Shown: positions 16,072-23,916 of the stretch, piece after piece
Layout: each line of letters opens with the position of its first letter
Numbering within the stretch: the first letter of the stretch is position 1
Assembly: GCA_020639095.1 (NCBI GenBank)
Contig: JACKHH010000015.1
Span: 1 to 64,000 of the forward strand
DNA length: 64,000 bases
Direction of reading: 5' to 3'
Source of the DNA: Phycisphaerales bacterium
GTDB lineage: Bacteria; Planctomycetota; Phycisphaerae; UBA1845
Made by a program: the position numbers and the translations under genes
The notes under the pieces: model-generated
What the model saw: only the letters and a program-made list of their open reading frames with translations
The model's database searches: none
Told to the model about the DNA's origin: nothing

Positions 16072-16866
16072 CTACGACGCGTGCGGCAGTTTGAGTTCGC
16101 AGAGGTCTTCGACCCAGTAGCGTAGCTTCGTGCGTTGCGGGAAATCGCTGCGGATCCCGAAGATGACGCGGACCCGGGCGGGGCCTTTGATCTCGTCTTC
16201 CGCAATGTCGGTCGCGTCGTCGGACTCCGCGTTGGTGGCGAGCGTCGCGTCGGCTGCCTGGGCCGTAGCGCCGGGCGGGGGCGTGATCGGCTCACCATTG
16301 GCGTCGAGTTGTTCGGACTTGAATGCGATCGCCTGCGGCGTGCTCCCGAATCCCATCGCATCGAGCATGCCCGTGCTGAGGCCGGCATCGTGCGGCACTA
16401 GCCGGAAGTTCGACGGCGACCAGGTGTTCTCCGGCGGGTCGTCCTCGTACAGGTCGGGAAGCGGTGGGAGATCGGCTGCGGGTGTGATGGTCATGTCCAC
16501 CGCGACGTAGTACGCCGGTCGCAGACGCTCAAGGTCCACCGCGTCGTCCTCGTCCGCGTCCTCGTCATCGTCATCGTCATCGTCGGGCTCGTACATTTCC
16601 CTTTCGTGCTCAAGCACGTCAGGCGGTGGCGTGACCACGCGCACGTCGTGCAGAGTCACGGCTGCACCTACGAGCGGGCGCGCGACCATGTCCATACCCT
16701 GACCGGTCGTATTGCGCCACCAGCGTTTCAACGACCATTTCACGTACGCCACCATCATCCCGAGCGTCGCGAGGATGAGCAGGATGGCGCCCCACCAGGG
16801 CAGGTAGCGGCTCGCGACGATGGCGGCAACGAGCATGGCCACGATGACGAAGATGTGCTTTTTCAT
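16072..16866 (-). CDS. Membrane-anchored protein with Asp-rich linker
   Basis: A 264-residue protein. Two hydrophobic helices lie at about 3-20 and 24-44, followed by a basic stretch and a beta-like segment ('ARPLVGAAVTLHDVRVVTPP'). An acidic linker, 'YEPDDDDDDDEDADEDDAV' (about 93-111), is encoded by a GAC/GAT microsatellite at 16556-16590 and may vary in length. The rest is a soluble domain with 'RVIFGIRSDFPQRTKLRYWVEDL' near the end. No family recognised. It lies upstream of, and on the same strand as, nothing obvious: moaC starts well beyond it, also on the minus strand. Confidence 0.65.
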   Translation of the reverse strand: MKKHIFVIVAMLVAAIVASRYLPWWGAILLILATLGMMVAYVKWSLKRWWRNTTGQGMDMVARPLVGAAVTLHDVRVVTPPPDVLEHEREMYEPDDDDDDDEDADEDDAVDLERLRPAYYVAVDMTITPAADLPPLPDLYEDDPPENTWSPSNFRLVPHDAGLSTGMLDAMGFGSTPQAIAFKSEQLDANGEPITPPPGATAQAADATLATNAESDDATDIAEDEIKGPARVRVIFGIRSDFPQRTKLRYWVEDLCELKLPHAS

Positions 16867-16947
16867 CAGACATGTTCTCCGAAATGCGTTGTGCGGAAGG
16901 GCGGTTTTACCGGGGTGTTTCCGATCGGTCGGTCCCTCCAGTTGACC

Positions 16948-17457
16948 CTACCGCTGATAATCTCCGCTCTTGCCGCCGGTTTTCCGCTCCAGGGTTATGG
17001 GCCCGATGGTCATGGCCTTGTCTGCGGATTTCCCCATATCGTAGAGTGTAAGTGCCGCGATGGTCGCGCCGGTGAGCGCTTCCATCTCCACGCCCGTGCG
17101 AGCCGTTGTCTTCGCGCGGCAGGTGATGGCGAGCGCGTTATCGGCAGCCTGCGCAATGTCGATCTCGACGCAGTCGAGCGGCAGCGGATGGCACAACGGG
17201 ATAAGGTCCGCGGTGCGCTTCGCGGCTTGTATTCCGGCGACGCGCGCGACTGCGATCGCGTCGCCCTTGGGCAGGTCGCCGGCGAGGATAGCCGATACGA
17301 CCTGCGGCGTGGTTGTGATCCGCGCGCTGGCGATGGCTTCGCGCGCGGTAGGCAATTTGGGAGAGACGTCGACCATGCGCGCGTTGCCGCGCTCGTCGAC
17401 GTGCGAAAGCGTGGGTGGTTGTTCGCCGGGAGGGTTGGAGCGATTGTCGGAGGGCAT
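16948..17457 (-). CDS. moaC: Cyclic pyranopterin monophosphate synthase MoaC
   Basis: A 169-residue enzyme of molybdenum cofactor synthesis; it converts 3',8-cH2GTP to cyclic pyranopterin monophosphate after MoaA. Family motifs are 'LSHVDERGNARMVDVS', 'KGDAIAVARVAGIQAAKRT', 'LIPLCHPLPLDCVEID' and 'RTGVEMEALTGATIAALTLYDM'. The frame continues upstream to 17634, but the ATG at 17457 has a good AGGAG site about nine bases before it and gives the family start. No other mo genes are nearby, so the pathway is scattered in this genome. Confidence 0.96.
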   Translation of the reverse strand: MPSDNRSNPPGEQPPTLSHVDERGNARMVDVSPKLPTAREAIASARITTTPQVVSAILAGDLPKGDAIAVARVAGIQAAKRTADLIPLCHPLPLDCVEIDIAQAADNALAITCRAKTTARTGVEMEALTGATIAALTLYDMGKSADKAMTIGPITLERKTGGKSGDYQR

Positions 17458-17506
17458 GTCGGAACTCCTGAAGCATTCGTGATCGCGGGCCGTGCGTTGA
17501 ATTGTG

Positions 17507-17740
17507 GTGCAGGCATGTTGCCTGCACAACTGTGCACGGGTTGCGTCTGTTGTCGGGGTACGGTGCTCTAGCAATCGCAGTTCGGACTCGTGGTGCGGGC
17601 GTTTTGCCGGCACTCGTCGCGCTGTTTGGGACACTTCGCGGATCTACCGCTCCCTGACAGTCGCGGCTCGGATTTATCGGGGCGCTTCGACTCAAGCGCC
17701 GGGGACATTATCCGGTTTTCACGGCGCTTGGTGCAAGCGC
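17507..17740. repeat. Cluster of four short palindromes
   Basis: Between moaC and the DUF5658-like gene lie 'gtgcaggcatgttgcctgcac' (17507-17527, perfect arms), 'gtgcgggc..gccggcac' (17593-17613), 'ggcgcttcgactcaagcgcc' (17681-17700, perfect 7-bp arms) and 'gcgcttggtgcaagcgc' (17724-17740, perfect 7-bp arms). No gene is seen in the gap. The first belongs to the dispersed GTGCAGGCA family. Confidence 0.75.
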
Positions 17741-17753
17741 TTGAATCGGATAC

Positions 17754-18260
17754 GTGTGGATCGCCGCGGGGGACACTCGGCAGATGCGCACATTGCGATG
17801 GTCTTCGCCCACGCCGTTGCTGGCGGTGGGAGACGGTGCTGCCGATGCTGCGCGCCGTGCGTTCGACTGCGTGACCTCACGTCGCGGGCGGCGGGTGTTG
17901 TTCTTGCTCGTCGGCGTGTGGATGCTCAATCTTTTTGACCTCACATTGACATTGCGGGCGTGGAATGACGGCGTGATGTACGAGCAGAATCCGCTCGCGC
18001 GCGGGTTGTTGGCGTACGGGCCGGGCGGGCTGGCGGTGTGCAAGCTCGCGCTGGTGGGGGCAGCGACGGCAGTTCTGTTCAGCTATCGCCGCTTCCGCTG
18101 CGCCGAGGTCGCGAGCATGCTGGCGCTGCTCATTTACGTCGGCGTCGCGTTCCAATGGAAGTATTGCTACGAAATGTACGACATGGCGCATCGCAACGCG
18201 GTCAACTGTGCCGACTTCTCGCGCGTAGACGCGTTCATGCGCGTGGTTCCCGTGCTTTAG
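17754..18260 (+). CDS. Small membrane protein, DUF5658-like
   Basis: A 168-residue protein with three or four membrane helices (about 47-65, 90-108 and 118-138). The pattern 'LNLFDLTLTLRAWNDGVMYEQNPLARGLLAYGPGGLAVCKLALV' is that of DUF5658 proteins, where an Asp in helix 1, 'NPLA' and a Lys in the next helix are conserved. A GTG/ATG choice exists: 17754 or 17784 ('MRTLRWSSP'). Function unknown. Confidence 0.65.
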   Translation: MWIAAGDTRQMRTLRWSSPTPLLAVGDGAADAARRAFDCVTSRRGRRVLFLLVGVWMLNLFDLTLTLRAWNDGVMYEQNPLARGLLAYGPGGLAVCKLALVGAATAVLFSYRRFRCAEVASMLALLIYVGVAFQWKYCYEMYDMAHRNAVNCADFSRVDAFMRVVPVL

Positions 18261-18638
18261 CGGCACGACTGTTTGCACCTCCGGTCCTGTCTGACGCCGC
18301 GTCCTGCGGTGAATGCCCGAGCGGCTGCGCGCCCTGCGCAGTGCATCCCAGCCAAACAGCCCGTCACGACTATGATTGAGGCGTGATCGCCGAAGGCCGT
18401 CAACGCGCTGCATCTTGTTATTCGGTATCAAATTCAGTCGCCCGGGTTCATAGGTTGCCGCGAAAACCCCTCTCCCCCTTGGGGGAGAGGTCGGGTGAGG
18501 GGGTGGATGCGAGGGCGTTCGTGTGCATTGGCGTTGTCGTACGATGCCCTCCCCTTGCCCCTCCCGGAGGGAGGGGAGTTTGCGACGCCGTTCATCATGT
18601 GCATCCGCCCGCAATCGCGGTATGACCGTGGAGGTTCC
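18261..18638. other. 378-base gap with G/C-run hairpin repeats
   Basis: Two repeat units stand out. 'cctctcccccttgggggagagg' spans 18471-18492 and is followed by 'tcgggtgaggggg'. 'cctccccttgcccctcccggagggaggggag' lies at about 18548-18578. Such C-run/G-run hairpins are a common dispersed intergenic repeat in many bacterial genomes. No gene seen; the long frame crossing the region belongs to the synthetase, whose own start is at 18639. Confidence 0.65.
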
Positions 18639-20906
18639 ATGCCTGTCGACTTTGAAACGATCGATGAAATCCTCAACACCGCGTGGCGCGAAGAGCGTCA
18701 GATGCTTTTCGAGCACGAGGTCTACGCGCTGATCCATGCCTCCGGTGCGGTGCGCGTGCCGCGTACGGTGTTTCGCGGGGCGGGTGATTCGTTCTCAGCC
18801 GGTGATCTTGAGAGCGTGCCGGGTGAGCGCGCGGTGCTCAAAATCGTCTCGCCCGATCTGGCGCACAAGAGTGATCTTGGCGGGGTGCGTTTCGTGTCGC
18901 GCGATCTCGACGCGATCAACCAGGTGGCGACGGAGTTTGAGAAAGTCGCGAAAGGTGCGAATGCACGGCTGGCTGGTGCGGTACTTTGCGAATACATGCC
19001 GCACGATGCCGCGAGCCTGGGCAACGAACTCTTCGTGGGCATTCGCGCCGCGCGCGCGTTCGGACCGATCATCGCCGCCGGTCTGGGCGGGGTACACACT
19101 GAGTACCTCGCATCGGTCACGCAGAAAGGAAAAGCCGTTGCCACCGCGCTCGCGGAACAGACCGACGGCAAACGTTTCTTCGCGCTCTTCCAACGCACGA
19201 TGGCGTACGACATTCTCTCGGGCAACGCGCGCGGGTATCGCCGCATCATCGAGGACGACACGCTCATCGAGTGCTTTGACGCGTTCATCGCGATGGCGCA
19301 TCGCTATTGCGACAACGAGCGCACCGGCAAGCCGCTGATCGCTGAGCTTGAAGTGAACCCCTTCGCGCTTACCGATGGGCATATGGTTCCGCTTGATGGC
19401 CTGTGTTCGCTGACCAGCGCACGTGCGACCGTTCCTCCACGGCCGATTGCGAAAATTGGCAACCTGCTCAAACCAAAGTCGATGGCGATCGTCGGAGTGT
19501 CGTCGCGCGGGATGAACATGGGCCGGGTTATTCTGAACAACGTGCTCGCGTGCGGGTTTGACACGTCGCGGCTCTTCGTGATCAAGCCCGATGCCGACAT
19601 GGTTGACGGTGTGCGCTGCGTGCCCGCGATCGCGGACTTGCCGGAGGCGGTTGATCTGCTGGTCGTTGCGGTAGCGGCTCCCCAGGTTCCGGGGATCGCT
19701 GACGAGGTAATCGATTCCGGCAAGGCGCAGTCGGTGATTCTGATTCCGGGTGGGATGGGCGAAACGGAGGAGGGCCGCGGGCCGGAGGAACGCCTGCGTC
19801 AGCGTATCGCGTCGGTGCGCAGCCAGCGTGCGGACGGCGGGCCGGTGTTTCTCGGGGGGAATTGCCTCGGCGTGCAGTCGCGGCCCGGAAAGTACGACAC
19901 CATGTTCATCCCAGCCGACAAGCTGGCCAAGCGTTGGGAGTTCCCTGCACGCCGGACCGCTGTCGTGTCGCAGAGCGGTGCGTACGTCATCACGCGTTTG
20001 AGCAACCTGGAGACGCTCGACCCCGAGTTCGCGATCTCCATCGGCAACCAGATCGACCTCACCATCTCCGATGTGGTGCGCTACCTTGATGAACACACCG
20101 ACGTCGAAGTCTTCGGCATATACGTTGAAGGTTTCCGCGAACTCGACGGGTTGGAGATGGCTCGCGCGGTGCGCCGGGCGGTGTCGCGCGGCAGCGACGT
20201 CATCTTCTACAAAGCCGGTCGCACCGCATCGGGGCGTGCAGCCACCGCGGGGCATACCGCATCGATCGCCGGCGACTACAACGTCTGCGAAGCCGCGTTA
20301 ACCTCGGCGGGGGCGCTCGTCGCCGAGACGTTCAAGGAGTTCGAGAACCTCGTGCAGCTTGCCGCCCACCTCCATGGCCGGGTGTTTACAGGCCGGCGCA
20401 TCGGTGCGGTGAGCAACGCGGGCTATGAAGTTGTCGGTATGGCGGATGCAACGGTCGGCCCGAACCATCAGGTCGCGTTTGGCGAGCTGCGCTACACCGA
20501 CCAAGCCGAGCTGCGCACCATCCTCCAGCGATACCAACTTGATCGTCTGGTCAACCTGACGAACCCGCTCGACCTGACGCCTATGGCTGGTGACGCCGCG
20601 CACGAAGAGGTGCTCCGCCTCATGCTGGAATGCCCTAACATCGACGCCGTCGTCGCCAGCTTCGTGCCGCTCACGCCCGCGATGAAGACTACGCCCGAGG
20701 AAATCGGCGACGCAAGTTCGCTCGCACATCGTTTGCCCAAGCTGTTCGCTGAGTCGTCGAAGCCCCTGGTCGTCGCGATCGATTCGGGTTCGCTCTATGA
20801 TCCACTCGCCCGAGCGATCCGAACCGGCGGCGTGCCCGTGTTCCGCTCCGCCGACAGCGCCGTGCGGGCTTTGGGGCGATACCTCTGCCACCGAGCACGC
20901 GAATAG
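18639..20906 (+). CDS. ADP-forming acyl-CoA synthetase (acetate-CoA ligase family)
   Basis: A 755-residue fused enzyme. These proteins interconvert acyl-CoA + ADP + Pi and acid + CoA + ATP, or act as CoA-ligase-like regulators. The first 260 residues form an ATP-grasp domain ('FGPIIAAGLGGVHTEY', 'LIAELEVNPFALTDG'). The CoA-binding domain follows ('LLKPKSMAIVGVSSRGMNMGRVI'), and then the ligase domains ('VSQSGAYV', 'SIGNQIDLTISDVVRYL', 'TAGHTASIAGDYNVCEAAL'). The last carries the His/Thr pattern of the family. The order beta-alpha is the reverse of the commoner alpha-beta fusion. The ATG at 18639 follows 'gtggaggttcc'. Substrate unknown. Confidence 0.85.
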   Translation: MPVDFETIDEILNTAWREERQMLFEHEVYALIHASGAVRVPRTVFRGAGDSFSAGDLESVPGERAVLKIVSPDLAHKSDLGGVRFVSRDLDAINQVATEFEKVAKGANARLAGAVLCEYMPHDAASLGNELFVGIRAARAFGPIIAAGLGGVHTEYLASVTQKGKAVATALAEQTDGKRFFALFQRTMAYDILSGNARGYRRIIEDDTLIECFDAFIAMAHRYCDNERTGKPLIAELEVNPFALTDGHMVPLDGLCSLTSARATVPPRPIAKIGNLLKPKSMAIVGVSSRGMNMGRVILNNVLACGFDTSRLFVIKPDADMVDGVRCVPAIADLPEAVDLLVVAVAAPQVPGIADEVIDSGKAQSVILIPGGMGETEEGRGPEERLRQRIASVRSQRADGGPVFLGGNCLGVQSRPGKYDTMFIPADKLAKRWEFPARRTAVVSQSGAYVITRLSNLETLDPEFAISIGNQIDLTISDVVRYLDEHTDVEVFGIYVEGFRELDGLEMARAVRRAVSRGSDVIFYKAGRTASGRAATAGHTASIAGDYNVCEAALTSAGALVAETFKEFENLVQLAAHLHGRVFTGRRIGAVSNAGYEVVGMADATVGPNHQVAFGELRYTDQAELRTILQRYQLDRLVNLTNPLDLTPMAGDAAHEEVLRLMLECPNIDAVVASFVPLTPAMKTTPEEIGDASSLAHRLPKLFAESSKPLVVAIDSGSLYDPLARAIRTGGVPVFRSADSAVRALGRYLCHRARE

Positions 20907-20948
20907 TGGTGTGCGCAAACGCGCCGCGTGCGATACGGGATAAACAAG

Positions 20949-20992
20949 AACGCCCGCAAGCGATTTGATTTCGCTTGCGGGCGTTTTGTTTT
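20949..20992. terminator. Rho-independent terminator after the acyl-CoA synthetase
   Basis: Perfect 15-base arms (20949-20963 and 20971-20985, core 'cgcccgcaagcg') with a 7-base loop, followed by 'tttgtttt'. It lies 43 bases after the stop of the synthetase gene. An A-rich left flank could let it act in both directions, and a convergent gene lies beyond it. Confidence 0.9.
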
Positions 20993-21058
20993 GTGGTGCA
21001 GGCATCTTGCCTGCATACGATTTGAGTTGTCGCGATGCAGGCTGGAAGCCTGCATCAC
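20992..21058. repeat. Two adjacent GTGCAGGCA-type palindromes
   Basis: 'tgtggtgcaggcatcttgcc' with its matching arm (20992-21015) is followed by 'gatgcaggctggaagcctgc' (from 21034, closing at 21058). The two share outer and inner arms and could pair with each other. They fill the convergent gap before the PDZ gene. Confidence 0.75.
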
Positions 21059-21081
21059 ATTGTCACTTGCCGCGTCTTCGC

Positions 21082-22458
21082 TTATTCAGCCAGGTCCGCA
21101 TTCATGACCGCGTCGTAGCGATCGAACGCTTCGGGGTCGCGGGCGGCGAGGTCGTTCTCATCGGTGAAGACGGTGACGACTTCGGTGTCGCCCTTGCGGA
21201 CGGTCATCTCGATGTTGCCGTTGGGCTGCACCTTGAACGTTCGTGATGCTTTTCCAAAGAAGCCCGACGCCTGGCCCGGCTCGAAGTGGAACTCGAAGTT
21301 GCCGAGCGCGTCCTGCAACGACTCATGGATTTTCGCCATCTCGGCTGGGTCTATCTTCACGCTGCTGCCGAACGACTTGATGAGGTCGTTGTGCAGGTCG
21401 CTGAAGTCGAAGTCCGACGGATCAACCGATACGTTCAAATCAAAGGTGTAGGTCTGGCCGTTGTCGCCAACCCACGAGCCGCCCGCACCTGACGCGCTGC
21501 GGTTGTAAATCTCAAATGCGTCGGCGTCCGCGGCCTCCAGGGCGGCTGCATCGGCGTACTGTGCCTCGACTGCGTTGTCTTCGTCGTCGGAGGCGTAGCG
21601 CTTCACGGTGATCGGTCCGTCACCTTCCTGGCGAATGTCGAGTACTTCGCCGTTGTCATCGTTCTGAATTTCGATGACGCGGTTGCCGTCCCGCACCGCG
21701 ACCTGCACGCTCGTGCCGCTATTGTCGAGGAATTGCAGAACACCCGCGGGCAGGTTGTCGAGGTCGCCCGCGTTGAGAATGGTCATTTTGCCCTGCGGAT
21801 TGACCATCCCGATGTGCGGATTCACGATGACCTTGTCGCGGAACTTGATGTCCGGCGTGTGCAGCCATTGAATTCCGCCGTCTCTCGGCGACGCGAGCGT
21901 CGCGCTGATGTCCATCGCGGTCCCGTCACGCAGGATTGAGAAATCCACCGTCGTGCCCGCTCCGAGTCCGCCGATCATTTTTGCGAGATCCGATACTTCC
22001 GTGGAGATCGCTTCGCCGTTGACGGCGGTGATGACGTCGCCCTTTTGCAGGCCCGCCTGCTCCGCCGGGCTGTCACTGACCACGTTGAGCACGACCACGC
22101 CCTTGTCGACCTCTTCAGTTTCGCCATTGCGCACAACAGTGTGCCCCAGCGCCACGCCCAGCCAGCCGCGATTCGGGTCGACTTCCAAGGCGTGCGTGAA
22201 TACGTTGACGTGCGGCGCGTCGCCATCGTTGGCAACGGCGCTGATAAACATCGCGTGGGCATCGTTCGCGCCGTCCAGAACGGCTGTCCCGTCGTCGCCG
22301 ATTCGGATGACCTTGACGTTTTTGCTGACGTTGCCGTTGTCATCGGCTTCGACGGTGACGACAACCGCGTTGCTCTTTTCCGCTACCGTTCCGGTCTGAT
22401 CGATTGCCAGTGCGGGCGCTACCAGCGCCAGACTGCAAAGAAAAGTGATTGCCTTCAT
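21082..22458 (-). CDS. Secreted PDZ-domain protein
   Basis: A 458-residue protein. The chosen start at 22458 gives a signal peptide (about residues 1-18, ending 'ALVAPALA') and has a purine-rich 'ggaaaggaaaa' upstream. A PDZ domain follows at about 95-190: 'GWLGVALGHTVV', 'VVLNVVSDSPAEQAGLQKGDVITAVNGE', 'LGAGTTVDFSILRDG'. No HtrA-type protease domain precedes it. The C-terminal 260 residues are rich in Asp/Asn and beta-like, with 'DPSDFDFSDLHNDLIKSFG'. It lies 118 bases downstream of the anti-sigma gene on the same strand, so it may be under the same sigma factor, possibly as an envelope-stress effector. Confidence 0.8.
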   Translation of the reverse strand: MKAITFLCSLALVAPALAIDQTGTVAEKSNAVVVTVEADDNGNVSKNVKVIRIGDDGTAVLDGANDAHAMFISAVANDGDAPHVNVFTHALEVDPNRGWLGVALGHTVVRNGETEEVDKGVVVLNVVSDSPAEQAGLQKGDVITAVNGEAISTEVSDLAKMIGGLGAGTTVDFSILRDGTAMDISATLASPRDGGIQWLHTPDIKFRDKVIVNPHIGMVNPQGKMTILNAGDLDNLPAGVLQFLDNSGTSVQVAVRDGNRVIEIQNDDNGEVLDIRQEGDGPITVKRYASDDEDNAVEAQYADAAALEAADADAFEIYNRSASGAGGSWVGDNGQTYTFDLNVSVDPSDFDFSDLHNDLIKSFGSSVKIDPAEMAKIHESLQDALGNFEFHFEPGQASGFFGKASRTFKVQPNGNIEMTVRKGDTEVVTVFTDENDLAARDPEAFDRYDAVMNADLAE

Positions 22459-22576
22459 GGGGGTTTTCCTTTCCATCAACTTACAGGGTGCGAGAAATGT
22501 CCGGTTCCCGACCGCTCCGGGCCCGATGATTGACATGGTTACGTCCCTCTTGCGCGCAATATCGTGTCCCCGCGTG

Positions 22577-23242
22577 TCAAATGGGGTTTTTCGTATAGTC
22601 CAATTCGTCGCCGTCGCGTTCGACTTCGCGAACGTGGTCGACGTCGATGAGGTAAAGATTGCCCGACTTGTCCGTAATCAGCAGGCGATTTCGCTGCGTC
22701 ACGCGATCGAGTTCACGCGGCGACTGTGCGGACACCGTCCAGATCCCGCCCTCGCTCGGCTGCAAAGTCTGCATCGCGGGGTTGGAGCCGATCGGATTGG
22801 TACCTACCGTGGGAATCATCGCGTGGCTGTTGCCGGTGTGCTTGACGTTGTTTGCCAGCGAGTTGTTGCTGACGGGCGTCGGCGATTGCAGGTTCGCGTC
22901 CCGGGCTGGCGGGGTTTGCAAAAACACAACCAGCGCCAAGCATGCCGCGAGCGCGCTACCCACCAGCATCCACCGCCCACCGCGATGATGCGCTGCGGGG
23001 CGTGATGCCGCGGGCTGTGATTCCGGCGCGGGCACCACAAGTCGCGGTGCCTGCCGCCGCGCGGCGCAATCACGGAGCACCTCAGCTGCCAGGGTATCGA
23101 TGGCGGCGTACTGCTCGAGCATCTGCCGGGCGGCGGGGTTACGCAGCAACTCGCGATCCAACTCGAGCTGTTCGTCCGCCGTGAGTTCACCATCAAGCCG
23201 GCGCGAGATCAGACGTTCCAGTTGTTCGTTCACGTGCGTCAT
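22577..23242 (-). CDS. Anti-sigma factor-like membrane protein
   Basis: A 221-residue protein starting 'MTHVNEQLERLISRRLDGEL' at 23242, two bases after the stop of the sigma factor gene. Residues 1-60 are a helical, zinc-less anti-sigma-type domain ('LDGELTADEQLELDRELLRNP'). One membrane helix lies at about 94-112 ('WMLVGSALAACLALVVFL'). The outer part is Asn/Pro-rich, then 'LLITDKSGNLYLIDVDHVREVER' near the C-terminus. The layout and position fit an anti-sigma factor that holds the upstream ECF sigma factor at the membrane. The family match is loose, so the role rests mainly on context. Confidence 0.75.
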   Translation of the reverse strand: MTHVNEQLERLISRRLDGELTADEQLELDRELLRNPAARQMLEQYAAIDTLAAEVLRDCAARRQAPRLVVPAPESQPAASRPAAHHRGGRWMLVGSALAACLALVVFLQTPPARDANLQSPTPVSNNSLANNVKHTGNSHAMIPTVGTNPIGSNPAMQTLQPSEGGIWTVSAQSPRELDRVTQRNRLLITDKSGNLYLIDVDHVREVERDGDELDYTKNPI

Positions 23243-23244
23243 GG

Positions 23245-23817
23245 TTACAGCATTCCTTGCAAAGCGTCGCGCAGCTTTCGCCGCGCCCGCACCAGCCGAG
23301 TCTCGACCGTGTCTACCGGCACATCGAGCACCTCGGCGATTTGTCGATAACTCCATCCCTCCAGGTGGCGAAGCGTGAGCACTTCGCGGTACAGCGGCGA
23401 GAGCGCGTCGATGGCTTCGCGAACGGCTTGGCGTTGCTCGGCGCGGGTGAGGCTGTCGTCCGCGTCGGGTGCATGGCCTGCTCCGACCGCGCCGGCGTTG
23501 AGCGTTTCCGCGAAACGTTTGCGACGCGTGATGTCGCGGCCCGCGTCGACTGCGGCGTTACGCGCCAGGCGGTACAACCAGTTGCGCCACTTGCCGACAT
23601 CGCGAAGCTCCGTCGCCCGTTCCCAAACGGTGGTCCAGACCTGCTGGGTCACGTCGTCGACGCGGTGCGGATCGCCCAGGACCGAATAGACGATGCCGCG
23701 CACCCAGCCGTCCTGGCGGCGCAACAGCTCACGGAAGGCGTCGGGGTCACCCTGCTGGATGGCCTCGATCACCGGCTGGTCCGGATCAGGTTCCGTCGTC
23801 GCCGCCATTTGACTCAT
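23245..23817 (-). CDS. ECF-type RNA polymerase sigma factor
   Basis: A 190-residue sigma-70-family factor with only regions 2 and 4. Region 2: 'AFRELLRRQDGWVRGIVYSVLGDPHRVDDVTQQVWTTVW' (core binding and -10 recognition). Region 4: 'LSPLYREVLTLRHLEGWSYRQIAEVLDVPVDTVETRLVRARRKLRDAL', with a clear helix-turn-helix. Two close starts are possible, 23817 and 23808; the longer is used. It is the first gene of a probable three-gene unit with the anti-sigma factor and the PDZ protein. A palindrome (23838-23863, 'cccgccagcctgtcagccgg') lies just upstream. Confidence 0.92.
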   Translation of the reverse strand: MSQMAATTEPDPDQPVIEAIQQGDPDAFRELLRRQDGWVRGIVYSVLGDPHRVDDVTQQVWTTVWERATELRDVGKWRNWLYRLARNAAVDAGRDITRRKRFAETLNAGAVGAGHAPDADDSLTRAEQRQAVREAIDALSPLYREVLTLRHLEGWSYRQIAEVLDVPVDTVETRLVRARRKLRDALQGML

Positions 23818-23837
23818 CACCCATACAGACGAACGCA

Positions 23838-23863
23838 AACCCGCCAGCCTGTCAGCCGGCGGG
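23838..23863. repeat. Short palindrome upstream of the sigma factor gene
   Basis: 'cccgccagcctgtcagccgg' closes with 'cggg', giving CCCGCC/GGCGGG outer arms around 'agcctgtcagcc'. It shares words with the repeat at 12864-12915. It lies between the sigma factor start and the end of the glycogen synthase gene. Confidence 0.55.
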
Positions 23864-23916
23864 AGGATTTTCAAGAGAATCGCGAGGATATGGGACGAAG
23901 GAGCGGTTCTTGGGGC

